From: Chitinimonas koreensis | GTDB lineage: Bacteria; Pseudomonadota; Gammaproteobacteria; Burkholderiales; Chitinimonadaceae | Assembly: GCF_014353015.1 (NCBI RefSeq) | Contig: NZ_CP060704.1 | Location: forward strand, 576,001-640,000 | Direction: 5' to 3' | Length of the DNA: 64,000 nucleotides | Part shown: one piece after another, positions 8,916 through 19,170 of the stretch | Position numbering within the stretch: position 1 is the stretch's first letter | Layout of the letters: each line of letters opens with the position of its first letter | The notes under the pieces: model-generated | What the model saw: the letters and a program-made list of their open reading frames with translations, nothing else | Database searches by the model: none | What the model was told of the DNA's origin: nothing | Program-made: the position numbers and the translations under genes

Positions 8916-9069
8916 GGAACGACTCCTGTGGACGTAGGTTGGCGGGGATCGCCGCCCGATTATGCTCGGCCGCGGCGTGCTCGTGTAGCGGCCGCGGGCG
9001 AATCCGGCCCAGGTGGCCGTGTGATAACATGCCCGCCTTCTTTCGATCTGCCATTCCCGGAGTCTGAAC

Positions 9070-9795
9070 ATGGCCGGCCATTCCAAGTGGGCGAACATTC
9101 AACATCGCAAGGGGCGCCAGGACGCCAAGCGCGGTCAGCTGTTCACGCGGCTGATCAAGGAAATCACCGTCGCCGCCAAGATGGGCGATCCTGATCCGGC
9201 CACCAACCCGCGGCTGCGGCTGGCGGTCGACAAGGCGCTCGGCGCCAACATGCCGAAGGACAACATCCAGCGCGCGATCGACCGCGGCGCCGGCAATCTC
9301 GAAGGCGTCGACTACATCGAGACCCGCTACGAGGGCTATGGCATCGGCGGCGCGGCGGTGATGGTCGACTGCATGACCGACAACAAGACCCGCACCGTGG
9401 CCGACGTGCGCCACGCCTTCTCCAAGTACGGCGGCAACATGGGCACCGACGGCTGCGTGGCCTTCCAGTTCAAGCACTGCGGCTACCTGATCTTCGCGCC
9501 GGGCACCAGCGAGGACGCGCTGATGGAAGCCGCGCTCGAGGCTGGCGCCGACGACGTGGTCACCCACGAGGACGGCTCGATCGAGGTGGTCACCCCGCCC
9601 TACGAGTTCGTCAACGTCAAGGAAGCGCTGGAAAAGGCCGGCTTCAAGGCCGAGATCGGTGAAGTGACGATGAAGGCGCAGACCGATACCGAACTGAGCG
9701 GCGACGACGCGGTGCGCATGCAGAAGCTGATCGACGCGCTCGAGAGCCTCGACGACGTGCAGGAGGTCTACACCTCCGCCGTGATGGACGAGTGA
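9070..9795 (+). CDS. yebC: YebC/PmpR-family protein (probable transcriptional regulator / translation factor)
   Basis: The protein has 241 residues, standard length, with the invariant start MAGHSKWANIQHRKGRQDAK. Family segments include GGNMGTDGCVAFQF in the middle and an acidic C-terminal domain. YebC proteins bind DNA in some species, and recent work ties the family to relief of ribosome stalling; which applies here cannot be read from sequence. A TGATAACAT extended -10-like element lies about 40 bases before the start. A terminator follows directly. Confidence 0.96.
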   Translation: MAGHSKWANIQHRKGRQDAKRGQLFTRLIKEITVAAKMGDPDPATNPRLRLAVDKALGANMPKDNIQRAIDRGAGNLEGVDYIETRYEGYGIGGAAVMVDCMTDNKTRTVADVRHAFSKYGGNMGTDGCVAFQFKHCGYLIFAPGTSEDALMEAALEAGADDVVTHEDGSIEVVTPPYEFVNVKEALEKAGFKAEIGEVTMKAQTDTELSGDDAVRMQKLIDALESLDDVQEVYTSAVMDE

Positions 9796-9811
9796 TCGCG
9801 TCCTGCCGCCG

Positions 9812-9836
9812 AAAGGGCCGGGTTTCCGGCCCTTTT
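9812..9836 (+). terminator. Intrinsic terminator after yebC
   Basis: The stem AAGGGCCGG/CCGGCCCTT with a short GTTT-type loop and T-rich tail lies 17 bases after the yebC stop. Confidence 0.85.
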
Positions 9837-9924
9837 GCATTTGCGGCGCCGTTTCCTGCGCCGCGCGGCTGGAGATCGGCCGGCCCAGCTGCTAAACCTT
9901 GAGCTGTCCCCGCTGCTCGCTCCC

Positions 9925-11762
9925 ATGGCCGCCCTGTTCCGCTTCTTCCGGCAGTTCTCCTACTGGCACTGGCTCGTCCTGGTGCTGGCGCTGGTGGCGC
10001 TCGACTACCTGGTGCTCGACGCCAGCCGCGTGGTCGACCAGCGCGCCGGCGACCTGCTGCTGCGCCAGCATGCCGCCGGCCGGCCGGTATCGGACACGGT
10101 GACGGTGATCGACGTCGACCAGCGCTCGCTCGAGGAGATGGCCGCGGTCGCCGGCAGCTGGCCCTGGCCGCGCTCGGTGCACGGCGAGCTGGTCGCCCAC
10201 CTGGCCAGGCAGAAGCCGCGCGCGATCGTGTTCGACATCATGTTCAACGAGCCGGACGTGTACCGGCCCGAGCACGACGCGCTGTTCGCCGACACCGTGG
10301 CGGCCTATCCCAACGTCTACCAGCCGCTGCTGCTGAGCGGGCAGGGCGGCGGCGCGGCTGGCGCGATGCCGCCGGCGCTGGGCTTCACGCCGCTGCCGGG
10401 CGCCTCGCCCGCCGCGCGGTTGCCGGTGCTGCTGCCGCTGGTGCTGATCCGCCATCCCGAGGCCATGCGCGGCGGCCTGATCAATTTCGTCGAGGACAGC
10501 GACCGCGTCGGCCGCCACTACTATCTCTACCGCGATCACGCCAACTGGCGCCTGCCGGCGTTGCCGGCCGGCTGGCGCGCGACTTCGGCTGGCCGCAGCC
10601 GGCCGCCGACCGCATCCTGCTCAACTGGCGCAGCGGCTGGCGGCACGTCTCCTATGCCGATCTCTACGCCGACGCCCAGCGCGAGCATCCGCTGCGGCCG
10701 GCCGACGAGTTCCGCGACCGCATCGTGGTGATCGGCACCGCGGCGCCGGGCCTGCAGGACCTGCGCGTCACCCCGCTGGCGGCGACCTATCCCGGCGTCG
10801 ACATCCTGGCCACCGCGATCGACAACCTGCGCGCCGGCGACTGGCTGCGCGAGCCGCCGCGCGCCGCCGCGCTGCCGCTGGCCGCGGTGCTGCTGATCGT
10901 GCTGGCCCGCGCCTTCAGCCGCGGCCTCAGCGCCACCCGCATCGCCTATGCGCTGCTGGCGGCCTCGCTGGCGGTGGTCGCGCTGGCCTGGTTCGCGCTG
11001 CGGCAGGGCTGGTGGCTGCCAGTCTATGCGCCCTTGGCCTGCGCCTGGGTGTTCTACTGGCTGTGCGCGCTGCAGGCCTATCTGGGCGAGCGGCGCCAGC
11101 GCGAGCGCGCCATCGGCATGTTCCAGCGCTTCCTCGATCCGCGCGTGGTCGGCGACCTGGTGGCGCGCGGCGAGATCGACACCGGCGCGATCGCCGAAAG
11201 CCGCGAGATCACCGTGCTGTTCTCCGACATCCGCGGCTTCACCACGTTGTCCGAGACGCGCTCGCCCGAAGCCATCGTCTCGCTGCTCAACCGCTATTTC
11301 TCGACCCAGGTCGAGATCATCTTTCGCCACGGCGGTACCCTCGACAAATTCATCGGCGACGCCATCATGGCCTTCTGGGGCGCGCCGGTGCACGATCCCG
11401 ACCATGCCCGCCACGCCGTCGCCGCGGCCATCGAGATGTCGCAGGCGCTGGTCCGCTTCAAGGCCGAGCTGACCGACCTGGGCCAGGATTTCGACATCGG
11501 CATCGGCCTCAATTCCGGACCGGCGGTGGTCGGCTTCGTCGGCTCGAACGACCGGCTCGACTACACTGCGATCGGAGACACGGTGAACCTCGCCAGCCGC
11601 ATCGAGGGACAGACCAAGGGCGTCGCCCGGGTGCTGGTGGCCGAGTCGACCCGGCTCGCGGCCGGCGAGGCTTTCGCCTATCGCGACTGCGGCCTGCACC
11701 ACGTCAAGGGGCGCGAGCAGGAGGTCCGCCTGTTCGAGCCCATCCCGCAACCCGAGGAGTAA
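9925..11762 (+). CDS. CHASE2-domain class III adenylate/guanylate cyclase (apparent frameshift)
   Basis: This is a membrane sensor cyclase. It has an N-terminal membrane segment (about 10-28), an extracytoplasmic CHASE2 domain (about 35-280) containing TVIDVDQRSLEEM and PRAIVFDIMFNEPD, three membrane helices (about 295-375) and a class III cyclase domain (about 415-590). Metal-binding aspartates are visible in FSDIRGFTTLSE and GDAIMAFWG, with RLDYTAIGDTVNLASR following. The frame changes near 10563-10575: one base is missing before RLARDFGWPQPAADR. Repair gives 612 residues. It is followed 6 bases later by the SH3 protein gene and then the M48 protease gene, a probable three-gene operon. Whether it makes cAMP or cGMP is not decidable here. 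Confidence 0.9.
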
Positions 11763-11768
11763 GACCCG

Positions 11769-12296
11769 ATGAGACTGTACCCAGCACTGTGGCTGCTGGC
11801 CGCGCTGGCGGCCGGCGCAGCCGAGACCGGGACCGTGCTGCGGCCGACCGAGCTGCGCGCCAAGCCGTTCGCCGACGCCGCCAAGGTGGCCGACCTGCCG
11901 GCCAGCGCCGCGGTCGAGATCGTGTCGCGCCAGGGCGCCTGGATGCAGGTGAAGGCCGGCGGCCAGCAGGGCTGGGTCAAGCTGCTGGCGGTGCGCACCG
12001 GCGGCGGTTCGAGCGGCAGCGGCAACGCCAGCGGCGTGCTGTCGGCGGTCAGCCTGTTCAAGACCGGCAGCTCGGGCACCACGGTGGCCACCGGGGTCAA
12101 GGGCCTGGACGAGGAAAGCCTGAGGAACGCCCAGCCCAACCCGGCCCAGCTGGCCAAGCTCGGCAGCTATGCGGTGTCGGCCGGCGAGGCGAGCCGCTTC
12201 GCCCGCGCCGGCAAGCTGACCGCGGTCAGCGTCGACTACCTGCCGGCCGGTGCGCCGGCCGCCGATCCATCCGGCAGCGGCCGGACCGATCGCTGA
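11769..12296 (+). CDS. SH3-domain exported protein
   Basis: A 175-residue protein with a signal peptide (about 1-17) and a bacterial SH3 (SH3b) domain at about 20-75. That domain includes TELRAKPFADAAKVADLP and a GAWMQVKAGGQQGWVKL core. A glycine/serine-rich linker (about 77-88) precedes a C-terminal segment with GVKGLDEESLRNAQPNPAQL, which is recurrent in proteins encoded beside CHASE2 cyclases and M48 proteases. It probably acts in the periplasm. Six bases separate it from the cyclase and 11 from the protease gene, indicating one transcript. Its ligand is unknown. Confidence 0.82.
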   Translation: MRLYPALWLLAALAAGAAETGTVLRPTELRAKPFADAAKVADLPASAAVEIVSRQGAWMQVKAGGQQGWVKLLAVRTGGGSSGSGNASGVLSAVSLFKTGSSGTTVATGVKGLDEESLRNAQPNPAQLAKLGSYAVSAGEASRFARAGKLTAVSVDYLPAGAPAADPSGSGRTDR

Positions 12297-12307
12297 GGAG
12301 GCCCGCC

Positions 12308-13143
12308 ATGCGCAAACTGATGCTGCCCCTGCTGCTGTCGCTGGCCCTGCCGGCGATGGCGCTCGATCTCGATTTCAACAAGCTGTTCAAGGGCGTCGAA
12401 ACGCTGAAGAAGGCCGTCGACGCCAACCGCGACATTCCCGAGGCCGAGGAGGTCCAGCTCGGCGGCGACCTGGCCGCCACGCTGCTCGGCGCCTCGCCGC
12501 TGGTCGACGACGCCGAGCTGCAGCGCTACGTCAACCACGTCGGCATGTGGCTGGCGCAGCAGACCGAGCGGCCCGGCCTGCCGTGGAAGTTCGGTGTGAT
12601 CGATCATCCGAACGTCAATGCCTTCGCCACGCCGGGCGGCCATGTCCTGATCACGCGCGGCCTGTTCCAGCGGCTGCGCAGCGAGGCAGAACTGGCCGGC
12701 GTGCTGGCGCACGAGATGTCGCACGTGCTGCGCAAGCACCAGCTGAAGGCGATCCAGAAGCAGATGGGGTCGGCGGTGTTCTCCGACATCGCCGACGCCT
12801 ATGCCGCCAATACCGGCAAGCGGAGCGCCGAGAACCTGGCCAAGGTGGTCGGCGGCGGCAAGGAGCTGTTCCTGCGCGGCCTGGACAAGGACGACGAATA
12901 CGAGGCCGACCGGATGGGCGTGGTGATCGCCGCGCGCGGCGGCTACAACCCCTACGGCCTGGTCGGCGTGCTGCAGACGCTGGCGGCGGCCAGCCCGGGC
13001 GATCCGGGCCTGTCGCTGCTGTTCAAGACCCATCCGGCGCCGAACGAACGGCTCGACCGGCTGGGGCGGCGATGGGCGAGCGGCTGGACGGCTACGCCGA
13101 CGCGGTGGACGACCTGCCGCGCTTCGCGCATGCCAAGCGTTGA
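12308..13143 (+). CDS. M48-family metalloprotease (apparent frameshift near the C terminus)
   Basis: An exported zinc protease of the BepA/YfgC-like M48 type. It has a signal peptide (about 1-18), the zinc motif HEMSH at 135-139 and the third ligand within DDEYEADRMG (E199). The frame breaks at the GGGG run 13063-13066; restoring one G continues RLGAAMGERLDGYADAVDDL and ends in HAKR at 13143, giving 278 residues. Without the repair the protein would run out of frame past its normal end. It is third in the cyclase-SH3-protease operon. The substrate is unknown; relatives act in outer-membrane protein quality control. Confidence 0.9.
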
Positions 13144-13289
13144 GCGCGTTCCCGTCCGGCGCGATCGGAAGGTGAAGGACCAAAAAAGATGGCGCGGGTG
13201 CATCGGCCGAAGCCGCTGCAACTCACGCGCCAGAGAGGAGTGAACTGGTATGCAAGGAGCGGATTATCGCTCCTTGCCTTGCCGGATGG

Positions 13290-13451
13290 TTAGTTGGGGC
13301 AGTTGGCCCGGGCCGTGATGCACACGGAGTTGGTCGAACCCTGATCGCATACGCGATGCTTGATTTCGCACCAGAGCGATTCGGCGAACACCGATTGCGA
13401 GACGGTGATGCTCATGCCGAAGCCGATGACCAGTGCAGCGAATTTTTTCAT
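13290..13451 (-). CDS. Small secreted four-cysteine peptide, unknown function
   Basis: A 53-residue protein with a clear signal peptide (about 1-23, ending SVFA) and a mature part of about 30 residues holding four cysteines (C28, C35, C44, C51). The start is fixed by a perfect GGAGG six bases before the ATG. The even number of cysteines suggests two disulfides in the periplasm or medium. I do not recognise a family. It lies downstream of, and on the same strand as, a membrane-anchored glutaredoxin-like gene (116-base gap), which may be functionally linked. Base composition is lower in GC than its surroundings. Confidence 0.7.
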   Translation of the reverse strand: MKKFAALVIGFGMSITVSQSVFAESLWCEIKHRVCDQGSTNSVCITARANCPN

Positions 13452-13567
13452 GAAATCCTCCGGGGTTGGTTGATACGCTGGGTTACCTACCGATTGGTAG
13501 CGCTTGTTTTTCTGAATGCCTGACATTGAATTTCTGAATACGGAAGCCGGCCTGGCTTCCTTTCATT

Positions 13568-13954
13568 TCATTTCTGCTTTATTTGCGCCAGGGCGCTGTC
13601 GATGACTTCCTGGTCGAAACCTTTTATCAGCCGATCGCCGATCAGGATCAGCGGCACATTTTCGCCACCGAGCTGCTGGAATTTTTCCTTCGCCTCTTTC
13701 GACGTCTCGATATCGACATCGGTAAATGCGATGCCGAGTCGATTCAGATGGGCGCGCGTCTGCTTGCAGAAGCGGCACCAGCTGGTGCCGAAGACAAGCA
13801 CCTGCTTCGTATCGTTTTCATAATATTTTCGATAATTGCCCGTTTCGTAGCGCGGCGTGAATTGATGAACCAGGCGGTTGACGCCGAGGCCCAGGATCAG
13901 GCCGACGCCCAGGAATGCGGCGAGCAGCAGAATGTCTTTTAACGGTTTTCTCAT
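13568..13954 (-). CDS. Membrane-anchored glutaredoxin-family protein
   Basis: A 128-residue protein with one N-terminal membrane segment (about 7-25, LLAAFLGVGLILGLG) and a glutaredoxin fold whose redox site is SWCRFC (C60, C63). The cis-Pro region is NVPLILIGDRLIKGFD. The N-terminal topology would place the thioredoxin-like domain on the periplasmic side if the N terminus is cytoplasmic, which is unusual for a CxxC glutaredoxin. A TTG at 13969 could add five residues. It lies between the TonB-receptor terminator and the small four-cysteine peptide gene. The partner and direction of electron flow are unknown. Confidence 0.78.
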   Translation of the reverse strand: MRKPLKDILLLAAFLGVGLILGLGVNRLVHQFTPRYETGNYRKYYENDTKQVLVFGTSWCRFCKQTRAHLNRLGIAFTDVDIETSKEAKEKFQQLGGENVPLILIGDRLIKGFDQEVIDSALAQIKQK

Positions 13955-13975
13955 GCGGATCAATCGCAACTCGAT

Positions 13976-14007
13976 AAAAACGGCCCCCGCCCGGGGACGA
14001 GGGCCGT
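13976..14007 (-). terminator. Intrinsic terminator after the TonB receptor
   Basis: On the minus strand ACGGCCC and GGGCCGT arms flank a GC-rich loop and are followed by TTTTT, just after the receptor stop codon. Confidence 0.85.
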
Positions 14008-14014
14008 GTCCAGC

Positions 14015-16675
14015 TTAGAACTTGGCGCTGAGACCGAGCTTGAAGGTCCGTTCGCCTTCGAACGACCAGGCCGGGTAGCCCGCCTTGAGCGGGTCCTTGA
14101 TGGCCGGGTTGCTGGCTTCGGCGGCGCCGTACTGCACGTCGTCTTCTTCCAGCAGGTTGGCGATTTCGAACGACAGACGCAGGTTGTCGTTGATGTTCCA
14201 GCCGAAGCTTGCATCCAGGGTGCCGTAGGCATCGTGCATGCGGTCGCCGTACCAGAAGGCGCCTTCACGGATCATGTACTTCGAACGCCAGTTGTAGGCC
14301 AGGCGGGCGGAGTAGCGATCGTTTTCCCAGAAGCCGACCAGGTTGGTGTTGTGCTTCGAAGCCTGGGTGAACACGCCGAGCTTGTCGTTGTAGCTGTCGG
14401 CCGGAGCGTTGCCTTCGGTGAGCGTGTAGTTGGCCAGCACGCCGAAGCCATTGTCGAACGAATGGTTGACCTGCAGCTCGATACCGCGGATGGTGCCGCC
14501 GCCCGCGTTGGCATAGGTCTGCACCGTCCAGTTGTCGACGCCCGAGCGCGGATCGACCAGGCCGACCTTCTGGTTGGCCAGGGTCTGGGTCGTGACGAAG
14601 TTGCTGATCTCCTTGGTGAAGAAGGTCGCCGACGCCAGGTTGCCCTTGCCGTAGTAGTACTCGATGCCCAGATCGGCCTGGCTCGACTTCATCGGCTTCA
14701 GGTTGATGTTGCCGGTGGTCCAGGTTTCGTTGCCGACGCGGTCGTCGTTGTAGCCCGCAACGGTCACGCCGAACATGTTGGCGAAGTTCGGGCGGGTGAT
14801 CGCTTGCGAGGCGGACGCGCGCAGGACCAGGTTCTTCTTCAGGTCGAAGGCGACGTTCACGCTCGGCAGCACGTCGTTGTAGCTGGCCTTGGTCGAAGCC
14901 GTGCCGCGGCCCCAGTTGGCGTTGCCCGAGTAGTCGCCGGCGGCCAGCGGCGTGCCGTCGAAGGCGTAGGTGGTGCTGGTCGCCTTGGTCGCGATGTAGC
15001 GCAGGCCGAAGTTGCCGCGGACGTTCTCGGCTTCGAAGGTGAACATGCCGTACAGCGCGGTGTTGTCTTCGTTGAGCTCGCCGTAGGCCGAACGATCCTC
15101 GATCCAGCCGGTAATGTTCTTGCTGGTGTTGGACAGCATCGCGTCGATGTTCGGACGCGGGATCGACCAGCTGGCGACGTCGACTTGGCCGTCGAACAGG
15201 CTGCCGGTCGAAACCGGGGCGATCGCCGTGCTCCAGATCGGGCGATAGGCACGCTTGGTGAAGGTGTGGTCGGCCTTGCGCACGCCGGTCTTGAACGAGT
15301 TGATCGCACCCCAGTCAAGGTTCAGCGTCACGTCGGCCTGGCCGTACTTCTCTTCGTCTTCGTTCGGGCCGCGGGAGGTGGCCCAGGTTTCCGGCGAGCT
15401 GTTCGGGGCCAGATTGCCGACGGTGATCGTCTGGTTCGACGACGGGCTGATCACGATCTGCTTGCCGGTGGCGTCGATCGTGCCTTGCCACTTCGGCAGG
15501 TTGTTGCCTGCGCCCCACGAGCCGTAGGAGTAGTTGGTGGTGATGTCGGTACCGCCGTCGGCCTTGGTCGTACCGGCCACGAAGTCGACCTTGACCACGT
15601 CGCCCTTGTAGTGGGCGTCGAACGTCAGGCTGTCCGACGACATCGACGCGCCGCGAGCCCAGACCTGCATGAACTCGTTGGCCAGCGGGTTGCTCGCGGT
15701 GGTCGAGCTGCGCAGGCAGATGCCGTTCGGGTTGAAGTCCGACTTCACCGCCGTATTGCGCTGCGTGCAGTTGGCGTCGTGGAAGATGTAGTGGCTGGAG
15801 TTCGAGTTGTTGGCCTCGAGGTCCAGGCCGAGGAACTGCACGCCGAGATCCCAGCTCGAGTTCGGACGGGCCTGCAGCGCGATGTTGTAGGCCTTGCGCT
15901 TGCGTTCCTGCACGAAGGTGGTCGGCGCGACGTCGCCCGACCAGCGGCTGTCGGCTTCGACGCCGCGGCGGATGTAGTCGCCTTCGGACTGCGAGGCGGC
16001 GACCAGGAAGCCGAAGGTCCGGGCTGCGTTCTTGAAGTTGTAGAGGCCGGAGACGTCGAGGCTGCTGTCGCTGATGCTGCCGTCGCCGTAGCTGACGCTG
16101 CCGAAGAGGCTGGTCTTGTCGGCCGACAGCGGCTTGCGGGTCTTGACGATGACCGTGCCGCCGATGCCGCCTTCGGTCAGGTCGGCCTGGGGCGACTTGT
16201 ACACTTCCATGCCGCCGATCATTTCCGACGGCAGCAGGGAGTAGTTGAACGAACGGTCGACGTTCATCTGGTCGTACCAGCCGGTCGAGGCGACGGTCTG
16301 GCCGTTCAGCGTGGTGTAGGTCATCTGCGGATCGGAACCGCGCACCGAGACCGAGGAACCCTGGCCGAAGGCACGGCCCACCGACACGCCCGGAATACGG
16401 CCGAGCGATTCGCCGACGTCGTTGTCGGGCATCTTGCCGATGTCTTCGGCCGACACCGCGTCGACGATCGCGGTGGAGTTCTGCTTGAGACGCACCGAGT
16501 TCTGCAGTGCGCTGCGGATGCCCTTCACCTGGATGATTTCGGCGGGCTGTTCCGAGGTCGGAGCAGGCGGCGCATCCGCTGCGAACACGGGCAGCGAACC
16601 TGCGCCCAGGAAGGCCAGTGCCACGGCGGCGGCCAAGGTGGTGGGCTGAATCTGGCCCTGTACTTGCTTTCTCAT
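14015..16675 (-). CDS. TonB-dependent outer-membrane receptor, carbohydrate-type
   Basis: An 886-residue outer-membrane transporter with a signal peptide (about 1-33, ending LPVFA). The plug domain is at about 45-170 (EIIQVKGIRSALQNSV, GESLGRIPGVSVGR, SVRGSDPQMTYTTLNG, GGIGGTVIVKTRKP). A 22-strand-type barrel ends in the aromatic terminus FKLGLSAKF. It belongs to the large Xanthomonas/Caulobacter-type TonB receptor group often tied to oligosaccharide uptake. Its position near the amino-sugar operon (17.9-27.8 kb) suggests a chitooligosaccharide substrate, but that is inference. A GGAG ribosome site precedes the ATG and a terminator follows. Confidence 0.93.
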   Translation of the reverse strand: MRKQVQGQIQPTTLAAAVALAFLGAGSLPVFAADAPPAPTSEQPAEIIQVKGIRSALQNSVRLKQNSTAIVDAVSAEDIGKMPDNDVGESLGRIPGVSVGRAFGQGSSVSVRGSDPQMTYTTLNGQTVASTGWYDQMNVDRSFNYSLLPSEMIGGMEVYKSPQADLTEGGIGGTVIVKTRKPLSADKTSLFGSVSYGDGSISDSSLDVSGLYNFKNAARTFGFLVAASQSEGDYIRRGVEADSRWSGDVAPTTFVQERKRKAYNIALQARPNSSWDLGVQFLGLDLEANNSNSSHYIFHDANCTQRNTAVKSDFNPNGICLRSSTTASNPLANEFMQVWARGASMSSDSLTFDAHYKGDVVKVDFVAGTTKADGGTDITTNYSYGSWGAGNNLPKWQGTIDATGKQIVISPSSNQTITVGNLAPNSSPETWATSRGPNEDEEKYGQADVTLNLDWGAINSFKTGVRKADHTFTKRAYRPIWSTAIAPVSTGSLFDGQVDVASWSIPRPNIDAMLSNTSKNITGWIEDRSAYGELNEDNTALYGMFTFEAENVRGNFGLRYIATKATSTTYAFDGTPLAAGDYSGNANWGRGTASTKASYNDVLPSVNVAFDLKKNLVLRASASQAITRPNFANMFGVTVAGYNDDRVGNETWTTGNINLKPMKSSQADLGIEYYYGKGNLASATFFTKEISNFVTTQTLANQKVGLVDPRSGVDNWTVQTYANAGGGTIRGIELQVNHSFDNGFGVLANYTLTEGNAPADSYNDKLGVFTQASKHNTNLVGFWENDRYSARLAYNWRSKYMIREGAFWYGDRMHDAYGTLDASFGWNINDNLRLSFEIANLLEEDDVQYGAAEASNPAIKDPLKAGYPAWSFEGERTFKLGLSAKF

Positions 16676-16696
16676 TGTCGTCTCCAGCGTTGATGT

Positions 16697-16740
16697 AGCG
16701 TTCTATAAGCGAGGTTTATGGGACAGGTAAAACATTTACG
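16697..16740 (-). promoter_or_regulatory. Candidate promoter of the TonB receptor gene
   Basis: Minus-strand TTTACC and TATAGA are spaced 18 bases apart, roughly 25-55 bases before the receptor start. Moderate consensus match, assigned by eye. The rest of the 16676-17108 interval between the receptor and the DUF6445 gene shows no credible gene or strong repeat. Confidence 0.3.
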
Positions 16741-17108
16741 CAGCGGTTCGAGTCCCTGGATTGGCCTTTCGGCCGGACCGCTTGCGTTGAACACGTGCGG
16801 AAACATCGACGGATCGGGCCGGATATCGACCTGTCCGAAATAGGGCCGGCTTTCGGCCGAATGACGTCATGGCTCTTTGGCTGCCTTTGCCTCCCGGCGC
16901 ACCATGGATTCGAGTGCGCACAATCCGACTGCCCCCACGGCTGGCGGCCCGCTGTGCCATGCGTACGGCGAACAGAACCCCGCCGGCGATTTCGCCCTCG
17001 GGAATTGCATTGCCACGCTCACTCGCATGCGCACCCCAAACCTCCCCTCTCATTCCATTTGTGTGCAGCATTTGGAAATTCGAATCTGTGTTCTTGTGCA
17101 TGGCCGGC

Positions 17109-17816
17109 TCAGAAGTCATAAAAGGTATTGACGGTCAGCCGACCGGCGCGCGGATCGGTTTCGACGCTGCGCGCGGGATTGACGATGGCGGTATGCAGCA
17201 GGCTGCCGCGATACAGCACCAGGCGGTTGTATTTGGCCGGGATCATTCCCAGGCGGGTGAATTGCTCGTCGGATTCGTCGTAATAGCGGCGTTGCGGACG
17301 GCGGGCGTTGATTTCCTCGTAATACACGTCGAGATAATGCTCGCGCGTGTCCGCGGTGATCTGCTGCAGGCCGGTCGAGTTATGGCGGTAAAAGGCCGTG
17401 CCGCCATGTTCCTCGTTGCACAGATAAAGCAGGGCGGCCATATGGTGCGGCGTACTGGCGTCGAAATGCGGCGTCCGCTGCAGCGGGCCGAGTTCGTCCG
17501 GCTGCATGGTGGTGAGCGAAATCGCGCATACGCTCTTGCGGATGTCGAGCTCGACCGGCGCGCCGAAATACTGCTTGATCACCGGCTCGAGAAACATCGT
17601 GATGTTGTAGGAGTAATCGTCCGGCGCGACCGCGCGAATGCCGGGATAACCTTTCCGCTCCGCGTAGCCCGGATAGCGGCTGAATGAGCTTCGGACAGCG
17701 AAGTCCACCAGCGCATCGGGCTCTTGCAGGAAATCGTCGATCAGCAGCACCTGGTGATCACCCATGGTGATCGCCTGGATTGCGGCGGGTTGACGAAGCG
17801 AATAAGCGGAGGTCAT
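17109..17816 (-). CDS. DUF6445-family protein (2-oxoglutarate/Fe(II) oxygenase-like)
   Basis: A 235-residue cytoplasmic protein with no signal peptide. It shows a prolyl-hydroxylase-like metal site: H117-x-D119 (RTPHFDAS), a distal H208 (GSLLHTAIVNP) and a later arginine in the GRLTVNTFYDF end. These fit the HxD...H and Arg pattern of 2OG-Fe(II) oxygenases, although activity for this family is not established to my knowledge. Members often sit next to TonB receptors of the carbohydrate type, as here. It is upstream of and codirectional with the receptor, but a 433-base gap argues for separate transcription. Confidence 0.75.
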   Translation of the reverse strand: MTSAYSLRQPAAIQAITMGDHQVLLIDDFLQEPDALVDFAVRSSFSRYPGYAERKGYPGIRAVAPDDYSYNITMFLEPVIKQYFGAPVELDIRKSVCAISLTTMQPDELGPLQRTPHFDASTPHHMAALLYLCNEEHGGTAFYRHNSTGLQQITADTREHYLDVYYEEINARRPQRRYYDESDEQFTRLGMIPAKYNRLVLYRGSLLHTAIVNPARSVETDPRAGRLTVNTFYDF

Positions 17817-17900
17817 GTCGGTTCTGTCTAAAGGTGCGTATGCGTGCGTTTCAAATCCGGCAATTGATCGAATCGGGTCGGCGTCGAGTTTCCCGGCCGT

Positions 17901-19009
<1,109 letters not shown>

Positions 19010-19170
19010 GGCCGGGCATCCTTGGTTGAAACCTCCCCGTCCTGGGGAGTGCCGGAGGGCGTCTTCCGGAATTCCGGGCAAACACCATCCCTGCCCGCCT
19101 TCAACAGCGAAGGCGGGTTCGGTTCGTTCATTCGGTCGGAGAGGGCTTGCGCCCGTGGTCGTCTCTCGCC

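Noticed and set aside
16736..17119. A 127-codon frame upstream of the TonB receptor, minus strand
   Set aside because: It is arginine-rich, lacks motifs, spans the receptor promoter region and overlaps the DUF6445 3' end.
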